Source: Channallabes apus (taxonomy: Eukaryota > Chordata > Actinopteri > Siluriformes > Clariidae). From it: 64,000 nucleotides of DNA. Below, piece after piece: positions 31,767 through 57,573 of the stretch (positions are counted from its first letter, which is position 1; every line of letters starts with the position of its first letter). Made by a program: the position numbers and the translations under genes. Where the stretch lies: contig CM060109.1 in NCBI GenBank assembly GCA_030522415.1, positions 27,619,892 to 27,683,891 of the forward strand. The letters run 5' to 3'. A model generated the notes under the pieces. That model was not told where the DNA came from. It saw nothing but the letters and a program-made list of their open reading frames with translations, and did no database searches.

Positions 31767-32289
31767 CTATTAAGCTAATAATCTGCTGACCGTTAATAAG
31801 ACTCGTTGAGAATGGTCCAATCAACTGAGCCCATCTATTTAAAAACAACAAAAGAACAAAAGTGGAAGGGTTCGGGGCGCATAATTGCTACGCGCCAAGG
31901 ATGATTAAAAAAATAAAAATCCAATTACTGCTCAGCCTCAAATCACATGCTTTTCAAAAAATTACATGCCTACATAGACACTCGCTTGTCCGGTACACGA
32001 ACACAAATGAATGGATTACAGTTTAGATTCTTTTTTATTTTAAATAATTTATATTAAGAAAAACAACGGGATATTGTGACTAAATTAGTTTATTTCTTAC
32101 ATAATAAATTAAATTCTGATAAAGCAATAACAACGCATCAGAATAAATGTGTGTAATAGACAGGACAGACAACCACACAGGACTAACAAACACACAAACT
32201 CATTTAATAATTACATTAATATACATTATACGCATTACCATATATGGAGGCTGATCTGAATGGTAACTCACTTCTGAATTGTATTTAAA

Positions 32290-32320
<31 letters not shown>

Positions 32321-32654
32321 TACACAATATAAAAATATTAATTGTACAATTAGAAGCAAAATTAGACCTGGTAGTTTGTTGATAAAATGGTTGATAAAGT
32401 GTGTAAAGAAGTGTAAAAACATTTGCAAACTCTGTCCTTACACTGACTCGTGCAGTATGATGTATATTTTTATGTTACTAAATGCTAATAAGGTAATGAA
32501 AAAGTTTATCATTAGACTTAATTAAAAGGCAACCAGATAAAGAACAGTTACAGAAATTAAATGCAGTATGTGCATACAACTCAAGAAATCTGTCTTCTTA
32601 TTCACCCCATTGTGCATAATAGAATGACATATTTCCATTTGATATTTAAAGTGT
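31767..32654. other. Intergenic AT-rich DNA
   Basis: No gene recognised. A TA run at about 32302-32324 is simple sequence. Confidence 0.5.
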
Positions 32655-32850
32655 CAAATCAATCTGGGCCAGGACAATTTCACTTTTACTATATAGTTGG
32701 GTACCTGCTGTGAATGGTATAGTTCATATTTGCTTGGCCAGAAGCTTTCGCCAACGTGAACATTCCCGTTAGTAACTAGGCGAATAAGGAGAGAATAAGG
32801 AAAATCGGAAGCTGCGAATAAGGAGCTAACTTCAGCCTCGTGTTATACAG
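32655..32850. repeat. Partial copy of the 24.8-kb hAT interior
   Basis: Shares GGACAATTTCACTTTTACTA, ATAGTTCATATTTGCTTGGC, AACGTGAACA and GAATAAGGAGCTAACTTCAG with 25452-25710 inside the hAT element, with small deletions. No terminal repeats are attached. Confidence 0.75.
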
Positions 32851-32885
32851 ATCAGCAACCATGTGTCCCAGTATAGACCCCGTCA

Positions 32886-32932
<47 letters not shown>
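32886..32932. repeat. (TA)n microsatellite
   Basis: About 22 uninterrupted TA units, followed by CA-rich sequence. Confidence 0.95.
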
Positions 32933-32942
<10 letters not shown>

Positions 32943-33099
32943 CAAACACACATAGCTTTAACTCTACTAGTCCTTATGTCTTTGTAACTGAACAGCGCCT
33001 CCAAAAATACTAGCTCGGCGTTACTAAAATTGTCGTTGCTTTATTAATTGTATTCAGTTACTTACGAAAGAGTATAAAACACGGCACTTACTCTACTCG

Positions 33100-33200
33100 G
33101 TAGCGTTGTGTGCGAGCTGTAGCACGAACCGTTGCCCGCCTCCTTTTAACGGGTTTGGTACCGGAAGCATATTTCACATATAGTACCGGAAGTATAAACC
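33100..33200 (-). promoter_or_regulatory. Possible promoter for the nucleoside hydrolase gene
   Basis: A locally GC-richer island with two CCGGAAG blocks (33161-33167 and 33186-33192), the second being a full CCGGAAGT ETS-type site. It lies 2.7 kb upstream of the start codon, so a 5' UTR exon would be needed to connect it. Purely positional inference. Confidence 0.25.
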
Positions 33201-33446
33201 TTCCACCCATTACTGTTGATATTTCAAGATATTTTAAGAATAAAGAATTTACAGCGTTAAACCAAACCACTTAGAAATAAAAGTCTCTTTATATTTAAGA
33301 GCACTTTTATTATATACAGTAAGTCGTAATTTTTTTAAACTCTAGTTCTTTTCTGTAAAACAATTTTCCCCCCTCACTTATTATTATTATTATAGTATGG
33401 TAAATACGGGACCGTAGCACTTCCATAAATTTTCTTTTCATTTTGT

Positions 33447-33496
33447 TAAGCTGCTTTGAGACAACAATGCGCTATATAAATAAAATTGAATTAAAA
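33447..33496 (+). repeat. L2-type LINE 3'-end fragment
   Basis: AGCTGCTTTGAGACAACAAT followed by GCGCTATATAAATAAAATTG. This matches the 3' end of the L2 element ending at 62782 (GCTGTTTTGAGACAATGTCA, GCGCTATACAAATAAAATTT). Confidence 0.7.
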
Positions 33497-33499
33497 CCT

Positions 33500-35154
33500 G
33501 TATTTAAAAAAAACTTTCATTGTAAAGTACAGATTTGCGCAATATGCGTGTGTGTGTGTGTGTCTGCTTAGTCAGAGAACACCAATTCATGCACATATTC
33601 ACACACAATGAGTGAGTTTTAAATTGGTGCAATTATAACTATTTACCAGAGTATTGACCTAAAATATTGGAGTCAAATTTTAAATACTGACCATAAGCGC
33701 ATCATAATACTTTCTTTACTCTCACTCAGTAGCCACAGTTAATAACTTTTTACTGAACATGTATGTCTCTTGGTAAATAAAAACAATAACAGTCAGTAAA
33801 ATGTGTATAACTCTGGCTTTAATAGCTGCATGTTCAGATGAATAGTTCTGCATTGTGTACAGACAATCCAGTGTTTGTGTAGACATTAACAGCAAAACAA
33901 AATGAGTTTAGCTATTGGAGAATTCATACGCTGCTAGCACAGCCTTCAAATAAAAGCAAAGAATAAGTCACATTATGTCTTTACGTAGTAAGTTTATGAT
34001 ACTTTTTTTTTGTCAGGCTTTGCTTTTTTTCATGCTATAAGCATAACAAAGGATTAATGATAGTAAAGTGTCTATAGAGCTTCTTTTTTGACAAGAAAAA
34101 TATGGTTTGAACTGGAAAGAAAAACAAAACAGAATACTTACATTTATTTCCAATACATGATCATAAATTATAAATCAATGTTATTACATTTTCAAAGACA
34201 GAAGTCAAGACAAACCCAAAGAGATTTACAGAACCCACATACAAACAGGGTACAACCAACTACTACCTGAATAGTCTTAATTATCTTACACAACTTTGTT
34301 AAATTATGTTAATATCTATTGACAACATTTCACTATATTAACTGTACAAACTTTACCTGTGCTTAGCAACAGCATGAGAAAGGCCCATTCCTTGAAAATC
34401 TACAACCCGTAAAACGCACACTGCTGCGGTTATTAAGCTAAAGGGATAATCTAAAGCAATATATGTATAGCCTTGTGATAGAATAAGACTTGATGAAACT
34501 TACTCTGTTACATCACTGACACTATAGGGCAGCTCTAGTATAATGTGCACATTTAATGAATGGAAAAAGAACATGAATTATCGTTTATGTATCTAGTGCA
34601 TCCAATTCAATAAATTTTCAGACTGCGCATAAATGACATTGTTATTACAGTCCATCAGCATGTAAACACTAAGATAAATTTAAGAACAAGTGCAATCTGA
34701 TAAAGATATGAGAAATAGTAAAATCTTTTTATGTGATTTTTATGATTTATATATACGATTTATGTCAGGTCAGGAAACGTGTCCATGGTTAACTAGGTAT
34801 GTAAAACTGAGGTTCTGTAGAGACAAAAACACAAAAGAAAACAACTATGTAATGTGCACTGGTAGCTTACAATACACTCCTTAACTGATTAGCTTAGTGC
34901 TATTGCCGATTGCTTGTCTTGCTGGATGAATGGAGTCCTACTCTTCCAAACTGTATATATAATAAAACACAGATGTATGAAGAGACCAGTGACTTGTGCG
35001 GTCATGTGAACTACAACCTTATTTGTCCAGTGATAGTGAGTCTTTATTTGACTGAATTCATTGCATCATTTTCTTTAGATTAGTGACAACAAAGTAAAGG
35101 GGATAAAGTGGGAAAGCAGCCTGGTGAAGAACAGTAGGAGTTGTGGTATACCAA
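33500..35154. other. Intergenic / INPP4A 3' flank
   Basis: AT-rich, no gene recognised. AATAAA on the minus strand at 35043-35048 is a candidate polyA signal for INPP4A, which would give a very short 3' UTR; more distal signals exist, so the 3' UTR may extend into this stretch. Confidence 0.4.
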
Positions 35155-47700
<12,546 letters not shown>

Positions 47701-48690
47701 TCTTGTAGCAATTTAAAAAATGACCCCTGGGATTTTGGAGACTGTGGTTGAAGAGCAGAATTGATAGTATGGATGGATGTGACAACTTATACCTCAGATG
47801 GGAAGAAAGGATTTGTTTCACTCCATAAATAAGACTTCTACAGGGAAACCTGGACAGAGAAAGGCATTATGAAATTAACATAAAATGTGCAAAACCTGTC
47901 AACAACTGCCAAAACAAATTAGGCACCGAGACCGAGATATGCCTCATGCGAGACAACAGATTATAAACAAGCAAATGTCTCTTTTTTATTTATTTGTGCT
48001 AAATAAATTTGAGGCATTTATTCTAGAATGCATGAATTATGAACCTTATCTAACACTGATGTATTGCTCATGAATTGTTTTAACAGCAGCATGGACGGAC
48101 CAGCTTGAAACGGTATTCCTAGCGCTTGTTAGAATGCATCGTCACTGTTTGGGAAAAAAAAAAAAAAAAAAAAGGCAGTTTTCATTATTTCTGCAAACCT
48201 GTCTTGTAAAAGCCATATTGTACTTTATGAATTTGTTGTTGTGTTTATTTTATTCTATTTATTTTATTTAATTTTATTGCATTTTGTTGGTTGTGCACTA
48301 AGCACCAAGCTATTAGTAAGTTTATTAGTTAAGCATCCATTTATGACAACCGTATAGCCAGATGTCTGTGATGTCGTTCCATTATTATACGTAGTTACAT
48401 GACTATTGCATGGTAAAGAGTCAGTTTTAGATGCGGAACTTGTGGAGAACACAAACTTTTCTGACCGTAAGCTAAAAGATACAGCAAACATATTGTTGTA
48501 ACGCAATTTAAGATTGTGACCTACAGATACAGTGATTGGGTTGTTGTAACTACAGTGGATTTATCAAGACAACTGTACGAAGTGTTGAATCTTTGATGCT
48601 GGAAAAATAAAACCAGAGACAAAGATCATTGGACTTCCGTGGTGTGAGTAAATAATCAAACATAGATACACGTCAAAACTCGTGGAATAA
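47701..48690. other. INPP4A upstream flank and possible BEL/Pao 5' LTR
   Basis: Directly upstream of the INPP4A start codon no promoter is evident; a 5' UTR exon or intron is expected. A run of about 20 A lies at 48152-48171. From about 48100 to 48690 the sequence precedes a BEL gag remnant and contains AATAAA at 48606-48611, as an LTR would, but neither LTR boundaries nor a primer binding site could be fixed. Confidence 0.3.
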
Positions 48691-48792
48691 TATGACCGTA
48701 CAATTTAAAGTCAAAAAAGCTTTACTTCAAGCGAAGATAAGTGACTGTGGAAATCGAAACCGAAAGAGAACTTGCCTGCTTTAAACTTCACC

Positions 48793-49560
48793 ATGTCAGA
48801 TAACGACGACAATGCTGCCACTGCCGAATCTGAGCACATGAGGGCACTCACCGACACGGATTTGGACGAGAAGCTTAACGAAATGCTACAGTAGACGCAA
48901 AAAATGCATGTAACCTACTGTAGCTACTGTTGAAGCTAAGTACAGCTTGAAATACAAACAGCTGCTAAGAGAATTTATTAAAAGCAACACTAATGTGCTA
49001 TCGTGCCTACATGAAGACGAACTTAAACATGATCAGGACACCTGGTTTGAACCCGAACTGCAATGCTGCACAGAACTCATGGCAAAGGTGGAGCGCTGGA
49101 TTGCAGAAAGTGTTAACCGTTAAACGACAAAACAAGGAACTATTCAATAAAACCTTTATTACCAACAGCAGTCAAGTTTGCACACATACAACAAGTTCAA
49201 CTTACATCCGTCACCCCCTAGAACATTCTTTTTACGACCCCTCTTCACAATAAGAGCCCTCTTTTATTAGAGCCCCTCCCCTTGGTCACTTATAACATTT
49301 ATTTATTTTATACAAGCAGTCATATGGAACTTAACACTAAGAACCGCTCTAAGATGCTTCAATGGCAGAGGCTAAGGCACTTTCCGCTACTAAGCACGGA
49401 AGCGTGGCAACAGCAGCATCCAAAAGGTCCTCAACATCTTCAGTGTCATTAGCTCGGTTGAAAAAGGCAGAAGCCAACAGGGCAGCCTTGTTGGCTGAAG
49501 CAGCAAAATTACATGTGCGTTGTGCTCAAAGATACATCCTCGCATGCTACATATTGCACT
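48793..49560 (+). pseudogene. BEL/Pao gag remnant
   Basis: An ATG at 48793 opens a short acidic frame with a stop at 48891. Around 48960-49105 another frame reads LLREFIKSNTNVLSCLHEDE and a WF-containing block. 49362-49540 encodes an Ala/Lys/Arg-rich coiled-coil-like segment (SLARLKKAEANRAALLAEAA). About 49110-49340 does not look like gag and could be a further insertion. Several frame breaks. Confidence 0.55.
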
Positions 49561-49990
49561 ACAAGACACAGCTCAGGTAATTGCAAAGGCTGATGAAACT
49601 GAAACTGAAAATATACCGCCTGCTGCAGCGAGTCATGAAATAAGTGCCCTCACTTCGGCTGGAGACAATTGTATTCTCTCCATAGTACCTGTTAAAACAA
49701 AGTCCAAGAAAAGTGACAAAATAGTAGAAGTGTACGCATTTATGGACCCAGGTAGTTCTGCCATGTTCTGTACAGAGTAACTAGCAAGGCAGTTAAATGT
49801 ACAAGGCAGAAAAGTTGAGGTGATGCTGAGCACCATGAACTCTAAGAAATTAGTAGAAAGCTATGTGCTCACTGATTTGGAGATTAGTGGTCTGGAAGAA
49901 AACACCTTTGCTGAACTTCCCAAAGTGTTTACACAAAAGAGTATCCCAGTCTCAGTGGAAAACATTCCACAACAGCATAAGTGAAAATCG
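49560..49990 (+). pseudogene. BEL/Pao aspartic protease remnant
   Basis: Contains the active-site block FMDPGSSAMFCTE (near 49740-49780) preceded by a variable linker. A stop codon follows immediately at 49781 and another lies near 49981, so gag-pol translation is blocked. Confidence 0.65.
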
Positions 49991-51415
49991 ATAAGTGGCC
50001 ATACCTCAGTGAAGTAAAATTGCATACAAACGTCATGAACGATACGCTTGAAAAAGGTCTTGCACTTAGGGTCCCTACGTCTCACTTAAATCGACAAGAT
50101 GGTCAAGTGTGGTATATACCTCATCATGGTGTAGATCATTCTGAAAAGAAAAAGCTAAGAGTGGTTTTTGACTGTGCTGCCAGCTATCAAGGAGTGTCAC
50201 TAAATAGCGAACTCCTGCAAGGACCAGACTTAACGAGTTCACTCATTGGTGTGCTTACACGCTTTAGACAAGAGGAAGTTGCCATGATGGCAGACGTGGA
50301 AGCTATGTACTATCAGGTGAGAGTTCTGGAAAAAGACACCGATCTGCTGCGCTTCCTATGGTGGCCGAACGGAGATATAAATCAAGACTTACAGTAGTTG
50401 AGTACAAGATGGTTGTTCATCTGTAGGGTGCAAAATCATTTCGAAGCGTTGCTAACTTCGCTCTCAGAAGGACAGCAGAAGAAAACCGCAGCAACGCACC
50501 TACTGAGGCAATTAACACAGTACTTAAGAACTTTTATGTTGACAACTGCCTGAAGTCTGTTTCGAGTCATGACCAATCAGTTGCTTTGTACAACAACCTC
50601 ACCAGCCTCTGCGCACGCGGAGGGTTCAACCTCACCAAGTGGGCAAGTAACAGGCGTGCCCTACTGACTTTTATTCCTGAGAGTGAAAGGATCAAAGAAA
50701 TGAGAGACCTGGACTTGAGTAAAGATGCACTTCCCGTTGAGAGAGCTCTAGGGGTGCTGTGGTGCATCAATTCAGACATGTTCAAGTTTAAGATTAGCTT
50801 AAAGGAACGACCTGTGACTAGACGAGGAATCTTGTCAATTACTAGTTCAATCTACGACCCCTTGGGTTTCCTCACACCCGTTATACTGCCAGCTAAAATT
50901 GAATTTATTGAATTTATTGAACAGAATAAAATTGAATAATGCAGCAGTTATGCAAAGAAAAACTCGCATGGGATGACTGCATTCCCGAGCAGTTTGTAAA
51001 AAGATGGGAAAACCTGGCTACAAAAGTGACACCAACTGTCTGAGTTCAGCGTGGCAAGATGTATAAAACCAGCTGACTTTGGAGTTACAACTACTGTACA
51101 GCACAACTTCATCACTTCTCAGATGCGAGTGAGATGGGATACGGAGTTGTCTCATACCTCAGGTTGGTAAATGCTGATGGACTTGCACATAATGCATTCA
51201 TGATGGGGAACTCTCGTGTAGCACCCCTGAAACAAACCACTATTCCACGAATGGAATTGACTGCGGCAGTAGTCGCCATGAACGACAAAATGCTGAAATG
51301 CCAAATAGAAATGAAACTGCTGGACTCTACGTTTTGGACTGACAGTACAACTGTTTTGAGATATATTGGCAACGAAAAACTTGCCAATATAGAGTTGCCA
51401 CTATATGAGAGCTAA
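49981..51415 (+). pseudogene. BEL/Pao reverse transcriptase and RNase H remnant
   Basis: RT blocks [20 protein letters not shown] and [14 protein letters not shown] occur at 50145-50330 and the catalytic box at 50532-50549 reads FYVDNC, where the family has YVDD, so the second catalytic Asp is lost. The connection domain (LTKWASNRRALL, SIYDPLGFLTPVILPAKIE) ends in a stop at 50937. RNase H fragments IPRMELTAAVVA and FWTDSTTVLRYI lie at 51240-51370. Frames change at about 50400, 50937 and 51415. Confidence 0.8.
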
Positions 51416-51678
51416 CCAAGCCACAGCAGTGGAGGTATGTCAATACTTTAAAAAACCCAGCTGACTCTGCATCCAGGGGAGCATCCTGTGAAAAGTTCAT
51501 GAAAAATGTCAACTGGATCCATGGTCCCTCCTTCCTCAAAGAACCAGAACGTAAGTGGCCTGAGAACATTCATGGCATGTCGATAAAAGAAAATGACAAC
51601 GAGATTAAACTTTCAGCCTCAGTGAATATCGTGAGTACTACAGAAAGCACAGACGCCGTGAGTAACCTGATTAATTAT

Positions 51679-53390
51679 TTCCGTATTAAACGTACATTCA
51701 AATCAACTACCACACAGAGTTTTATCAGTAATCTCCCAGAATTACCAACTTCGATTAGGTCACCGTCTGACCCCACAGAACTCGATCAGGCGACTGAATA
51801 TTTAGAGTCGACATTTCGTTGTACCTTAGATAATGTAGCTCCAGCTAAAAGAAAAATTATTAGAGATAAGAAACTCGCTCCCTGGTATAACAAACACACG
51901 CGCACTTTAAAACAGACCGCTCGGAAATTAGAGCGTAAATGGCGTCAAACTAAATTGTTAGTATTTCAAATAGCATGGAAAGAGAGCATCCTGAACTATA
52001 GGAAAGCTCTTAGTGTAGCTAGATCAACGTATCTCTCCACTCTTATAGAAGAAAATAAAAATAATCCTAGATTTTTATTTAATACTGTAGCCAAATTAAG
52101 CAGAAATAAGACCACTACAGTAATCTCCACAACAACATCATGCAATAGTGAGGACTTCATGAACTTTTTTAATAATAAAATTGTAAATATCAGGCATAAA
52201 ATTGAGGCTTTGAAACCGAACAATGTAATTGATACAGATGTTAACCTAGCCATGTCAGATTCAAACCTAGAATACTTTACTCCCCTTGAAGAGAATGAAC
52301 TAATTTCACTCATCTCTTCTGCAAATTCATCAACCTGTATATTAGATCCTATACCGACACATTTTCTTAAACAGATAGTACCAGTAATAACAGAACCGCT
52401 GTTGAGAATAATTAATTCCTCACTCAGCATTGGTTATGTTCCAAAATCTTTTAAATTAGAAGTTATAAAACCTATAATTAAGAAACCTGACCTCGACCCC
52501 TGTCAGCTGTCCAATTACAGGCCAATATCAACCCTCCCCTTTATCGCTAAGATTCTGGAAAAGATAGTAGCGGAGCAGCTATGCTCATATCTACATAGAA
52601 ATGGCATACATGAACTGCATCAGTCAGGATTTAGGCCTCATCACAGCACAGAAACAGCACTCGTTAGAGTAGTAAATGACCTCCTATTGGCCTCTGATAA
52701 GGGTTGTGTAACTATGCTTGTATTACTCGACCTCAGTGCAGCTTTTGACACCATTGATCATGCTATTCTTCTTCACAGATTAGAAAATGTAGTAGGAATT
52801 AAGGGTACAGCCCTCTCCTGGCTCAGATCCTATTTGACCGATCGTTATCAGTATGTCGACTTAAATGGTGATTATTCTGCATGTTCTCTAGTGGAGTTTG
52901 GCGTTCCGCAGGGTTCAGTTTTAGGCCCACTGCTTTTTTCCCCTTTACATGTTTCCTCTGGGCAACATAATCCGTAAGCATGGTATTAGTTTTTATTGTT
53001 ATGCTGACGACACCCTGTTATATGTCTCAGCAAAACCTGATGAGAAAAACCATCTTACTAAAGTTGAGCAATGTGTGCAGGACATAAGAAATTGGTTTCT
53101 AATTAACTTCCTTCTGCTTAATTCGGATAAGACAGAAGTTCTAGTCATAGGACCGCATACAGCTAGGAGTAAAATCTTAGATCACACCGTAACTTTAGAT
53201 GGCCTTTCTGTTCCATCAAGTGCAACAGTAAAAGACCTCGGCGTGATTATAGATTCCAGCCTTTCATTTGAAGCTCATGTAGATAATATCACCAGGATAG
53301 CATTCTTTCACCTCAGAAATATTGCCAAGATAAGAAATATATTGTCGCTAAACGATGCAGAAAAGCTAGTTCATGCTTTTATCACTTCTA
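51679..53390 (+). pseudogene. L2 reverse transcriptase, first part
   Basis: Open from the junction to 52977. Blocks: [80 protein letters not shown] and [14 protein letters not shown] 1-nt frameshift near 52935 moves the rest (CYADDTLLYVS catalytic box, about 52995-53030) into the next frame, which runs to 53390 where the inner element interrupts LVHAFITS. The first 60 or so residues of the long open frame from 51499 are BEL sequence, not L2. Confidence 0.85.
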
Positions 53391-53639
53391 CAGTGGTGTG
53401 ACAACCAGACTGCTCATTACCGTCGCACTCACCGCCGTGGAAACGCGGCAGCGGCCGAAATAAACCAGGAGCATTTCAAAATAATTCGTGAAATGACCGC
53501 CAGGTGGCGCAAATTGACATTTTCCGTCGTATCGGTTTTTAAATATATTCAGAGCTTAAGTCATAATAAAGTCAAAACAATATGTTGTAGCAAAGTAATA
53601 CTACAATTATGATAATTTACACATCCAACAAACATGTAA

Positions 53640-54330
53640 AACTATAAATATAAAAAATATGAGTTAGAAAACATTGGTTTTATTTTGTTTAGACAGACTC
53701 TCTGTTTTTATCTGTTTAGTGTTATTATTAAAGAAAACAGCGCAAACAACAGCACTAGGGCTTTCAAAAAAATTATTTCGACAATACTTACAGTTGTTAG
53801 AGTTTAAGACATCAAGATTTAAATATAGAAATAACTAAAACAAATAGAGCAAACTTCCAGAATAGATAATAAAAAATAAATCAATAAAAAAGATGTATGC
53901 AGTATAATCGGGGCCTCTCATTACATTATATTTTGGTTCAGTGCCAGACTAAGTGCGAGCTAATATTGTCTTACATTTGTGAATAAAATATCATTGTTTT
54001 ATTCAGAGATTTACAGTATTTGTGCAAAATAATAGTTATGACATAATTAAATATAAATATAATTACAGGCTCTGGATTCGTTTTTCGTTTGCAGTATAAA
54101 ACCAAAATACATCTTACTATTTTTGAGAGATTCGTCGTAAAAAAAACTATTTTTTTTTTCAGATATTTGTCTGTACAAAATAATATTTATGCAATATAAT
54201 CACGGGCTCTTGATTCGTTATTCGTTTGCAATATAAACCAAAATACATTAACCATATAATATAAACCAAAATATAAACCAAAATATTTAATTTGCTGTAT
54301 TAAATATTTATGCCGTCTCATCAAGGATCC
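53640..54330. repeat. Partial copies of the array unit in the left arm
   Basis: The block GAGTTAGAAAACATTGGTTT at about 53660 recurs at about 54449. 54070-54325 carries TTCGTTTGCAGTATAAAACC and the ATATAAACCAAAATAC series that opens each full unit, ending before GGATCCAAAG. Confidence 0.75.
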
Positions 54331-55740
54331 AAAGATTGCCTTGTACTAAATAATATTTTTGCTGATTTTTTTCTGCGATTCAGTTGTGTGATGTTTTAAT
54401 GATGAATGATGTTTTACTGTATGTTTACTGTATATAAAAAAAAATATGAGTTAGAAAACATTGGTTTTATTTTGTTTAGACAGACTCTCTGTTTTTTGGA
54501 ATTTTGGAATCCACAGACGCAAAAGAACATGATAATAATAATCAAAAGAATAATATTAATCTTTTTGCTGTTTATTTCCACCATTTAATAATGTTTTAAT
54601 TATCAATAATTAAAGCTGCTCGTGTCGGCTCATATCGGGAGCATTTTTTATGAAAGATAAACAAACAGCTGTGTGTGAATGGAAAAGAGTGCGCTTTGCC
54701 GAGTTTTTATCTACTGTAAAGTCAGATGATCACATTTAAACAATTTATTCATACAGATGTACCTGTTTTACATGGAAAGTTACAGGTTTGGGCTACTGTT
54801 ATCTACTTCAAATATTTGAAGTTAAAAGCTAAAACTTGAAGATTTGAAGCTAAAACTTCAGCCCTTTTCATATTTTCCCCGTGGTCGTTATTAAAAAATA
54901 TATATAAATAAAAGTTTTGCCTTCCAAGGCAACAGATTATGGAGCTTCTTGAGCTGCTCAGACCTGCGCGTGCGTCGTACTTACACTCCCCGTCCCGATG
55001 TCCAGCTGCTCGCTGCTTTTTGTTTAAAATATGTTTCATTCATCATTAGCCATTATCCATAACTTTATGGGTTTTTCTTTTGACACGTTTTATTTTTATG
55101 AAATTTGATTTAGTTAAATGAGAAAATAACCATGGGAGTTTCAAACCCCGCATCCATTCATGTTTCTGTGTGATTGTAATGTTTAATACCCCTACAGTAT
55201 TCACTTACTGTATGCGGTTTGACTCGCTGTGAGATGCGGTGTGTTATACCCCTATCGCACCTGCTCGGTCTCGCGCTGTGACCGTAGGCTTGATCATGAT
55301 TCACCCCGAGTCTTTGCGCTGTGATTACGTTTCCATGCTTCCGCGTGAAAAATTCCGCGAAGATCTTCCGCATGTTAAACATGTTTATTTTTTTGCGTGG
55401 TAAGATGGAAACGTAATAACAGCACCAAAACTCGCACCGAATCATAATGAACCGCACTTATGGCCCCGCGTGTGAGATAGATGTATTAAACCTCCACTCT
55501 GTCATCTCATCGTATTCATTCCATAAGTGCGCTATACAACCAGTGTGTAAGTGTGTAAGTGTGTACAAACAACAGCACAATGCATGTATGAATGGCTGAA
55601 ACGTTAAGTCAGATGAACGCGCGCGCCGATATGAGAGATTAGATCTTTCAGCACGCCGATGTCAGTCACTAGCAAAGAGCATTTACTGATCACATTTAAA
55701 CAATTTATTCATACAGATGTACATGTTTTATAGGTCGTTT

Positions 55741-57573
55741 TTCGTTTGCAGTATGAAACCAAAATACATCTTACTATTTTTGAGAGATTTGCTTTTAAAA
55801 AAATCTAAAAAATAAATAAATAAAAATTCAGATATTTGTCTGTACAAAATAATATTTATGCAATATAATCACAGGCTCTTGATTCGTTATTCGTTTGCAA
55901 TATAAACCAAAATACATTAACCATATAATATAAACCAAAATATAAACCAAAATATTTAATTTGCTGTATTAAATATTTATGCCGTCTCATCAAACTCGCA
56001 ACTCACTCCGAAGAGCATCCTTCTCTGCCTTGCAAACTCCCAACTCACTTGAAATTTAATATCGTATATAATATTTAATATTGGCATAATATCCCTGCCC
56101 CAATTCTAACAGCTGTACAGTATGAGTTGAAATAATAACAGTAGTGTTTTTCTTTACTGAATAGGCAGAGCCTCTGAGTAGGCGGAGCCGTTGATGTCTT
56201 TTGTTTCGGCTGTGAGTGGATGCGCTGTAGTAATCCACGTTTTATACAAATTACATAAACTTTTTTCAGTCATGATATACTAACATATATTTCAGTCATG
56301 ATTTCAGTCATGATATACTAACATATTTTTCGCCGTGTAGTGCGCGCGCAACATCTAAAGGGCGAGCGTTCACACAGCTGACCAAATCGTCATTCTGCGT
56401 GCCCCTCCCCCAAACAGCGCAGCGAGGAGCATTTACCTGTTAAACAGGTTTTACAGGTGTGCTTTGCAAAGTCAGACACATACAAATGCAAATGATACTG
56501 AATAGCTGTTCTCACCTACAGTATACACTCGGAGAAACTAGAATGAGCAAGAATGAGATTTTTCTTACCATAACATGTAGTGTTATTAATCACTCTACAC
56601 TGTTTTTAATTACTTTTAATTTTATTTATAAATAAACAAACCAAATAAAATTATTCCATGTGTATTTACCCTTTGTAAAATAGCATTAAAAATGATGGGT
56701 CGTGTATCGAGTGATTAAAAAACAATACAAGGCACGTTATGATAAGGAACCTTTCTACAGTACAGTATCTCTTCCATTTCAGTGATTAAAAAACGGTAAA
56801 AATGTCAATTTTGGAATCCACAGACGCTCAAACAGCAAAAGAACATGATAATAATAATCAAAATAATATTATTATTCTTTTTGCTTTTTATGTCCACCAT
56901 TTAATAATGATTTAATTATCAATAATTAAAGCTGCTCACATCGCGCGCTTTCACTTTAAAAATGCAGTGTTTAATCAGCAAGTATATGTCGCCTCTCTTT
57001 ATGATTGATAAATATTCTGACTGAAACAAATCTGCTCGTGTCGGATTGTTCATTTTTTATGAAAGAGGAGGGGAAACGTTTGCATGATCCTGCGTGTGCG
57101 CCTTTAACTTTGATCTAAAGTCAGATGAACGCGCGCGCCGATATGAGAGATTAGATCTTTCAGCACGCCGATGTCAGTTCCTATAGCAAGGAGCATTTAC
57201 TTATATCTAAACAAAATCACTGATCACATTTAAACAATTTATTCATACAGATGTACATGTTTTATAGGTTTGTTACTGAAGAACTGTGGCAGCGGGCACA
57301 CCTAAAAATAAACGCAGGATTATTATTTTTTTAATAGTTTTATATAAATAAAAAATGCTTTTATAAATGTGGGCTGTTATCTACAGTACTTCAGTACTTA
57401 TATTTCACATCTGTGAGGCGAGTATACACGGAGTTTGGGTTCATTTTCTGACGCGCTCAAGTTCACCGAAAACAATACAGAACCCCGTTTAGTGTAATTT
57501 ATTTCATTTAATAAATCTACTACAAATTTAAAGAACACAAAATATAAGATGACACAAGACCCTGGATTCGTTT
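55741..57573. repeat. Tandem unit A (1,833 bp)
   Basis: Begins TTCGTTTGCAGTATGAAACC and includes CGCGCAACATCTAAAGGGCG, CGCGCGCCGATATGAGAGAT and GGCAGCGGGCACACC. The same order recurs 1,833 bp downstream. Its short open frame at 56056-56238 (minus) differs by one residue from that of unit B at 57890-58072. Confidence 0.9.

Larger units (their letters stand above)
48691..51678 (+). mobile_element. BEL/Pao LTR retrotransposon, left part
   Basis: Remnants run in the canonical order gag, protease, reverse transcriptase, RNase H, and continue after the nested L2 insertion at 62783 with integrase. The target duplication TAATTAT at the L2 edges (51672-51678, 62783-62789) joins the two halves in the same reading frame. 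Multiple stops and deletions make it non-autonomous. It lies upstream of INPP4A, possibly in a 5' UTR intron. Confidence 0.8.

Noticed and set aside
48993..49253. Open frame as an independent host gene
   Set aside because: Another frame of the same stretch encodes BEL gag-like sequence and no splice structure is present.
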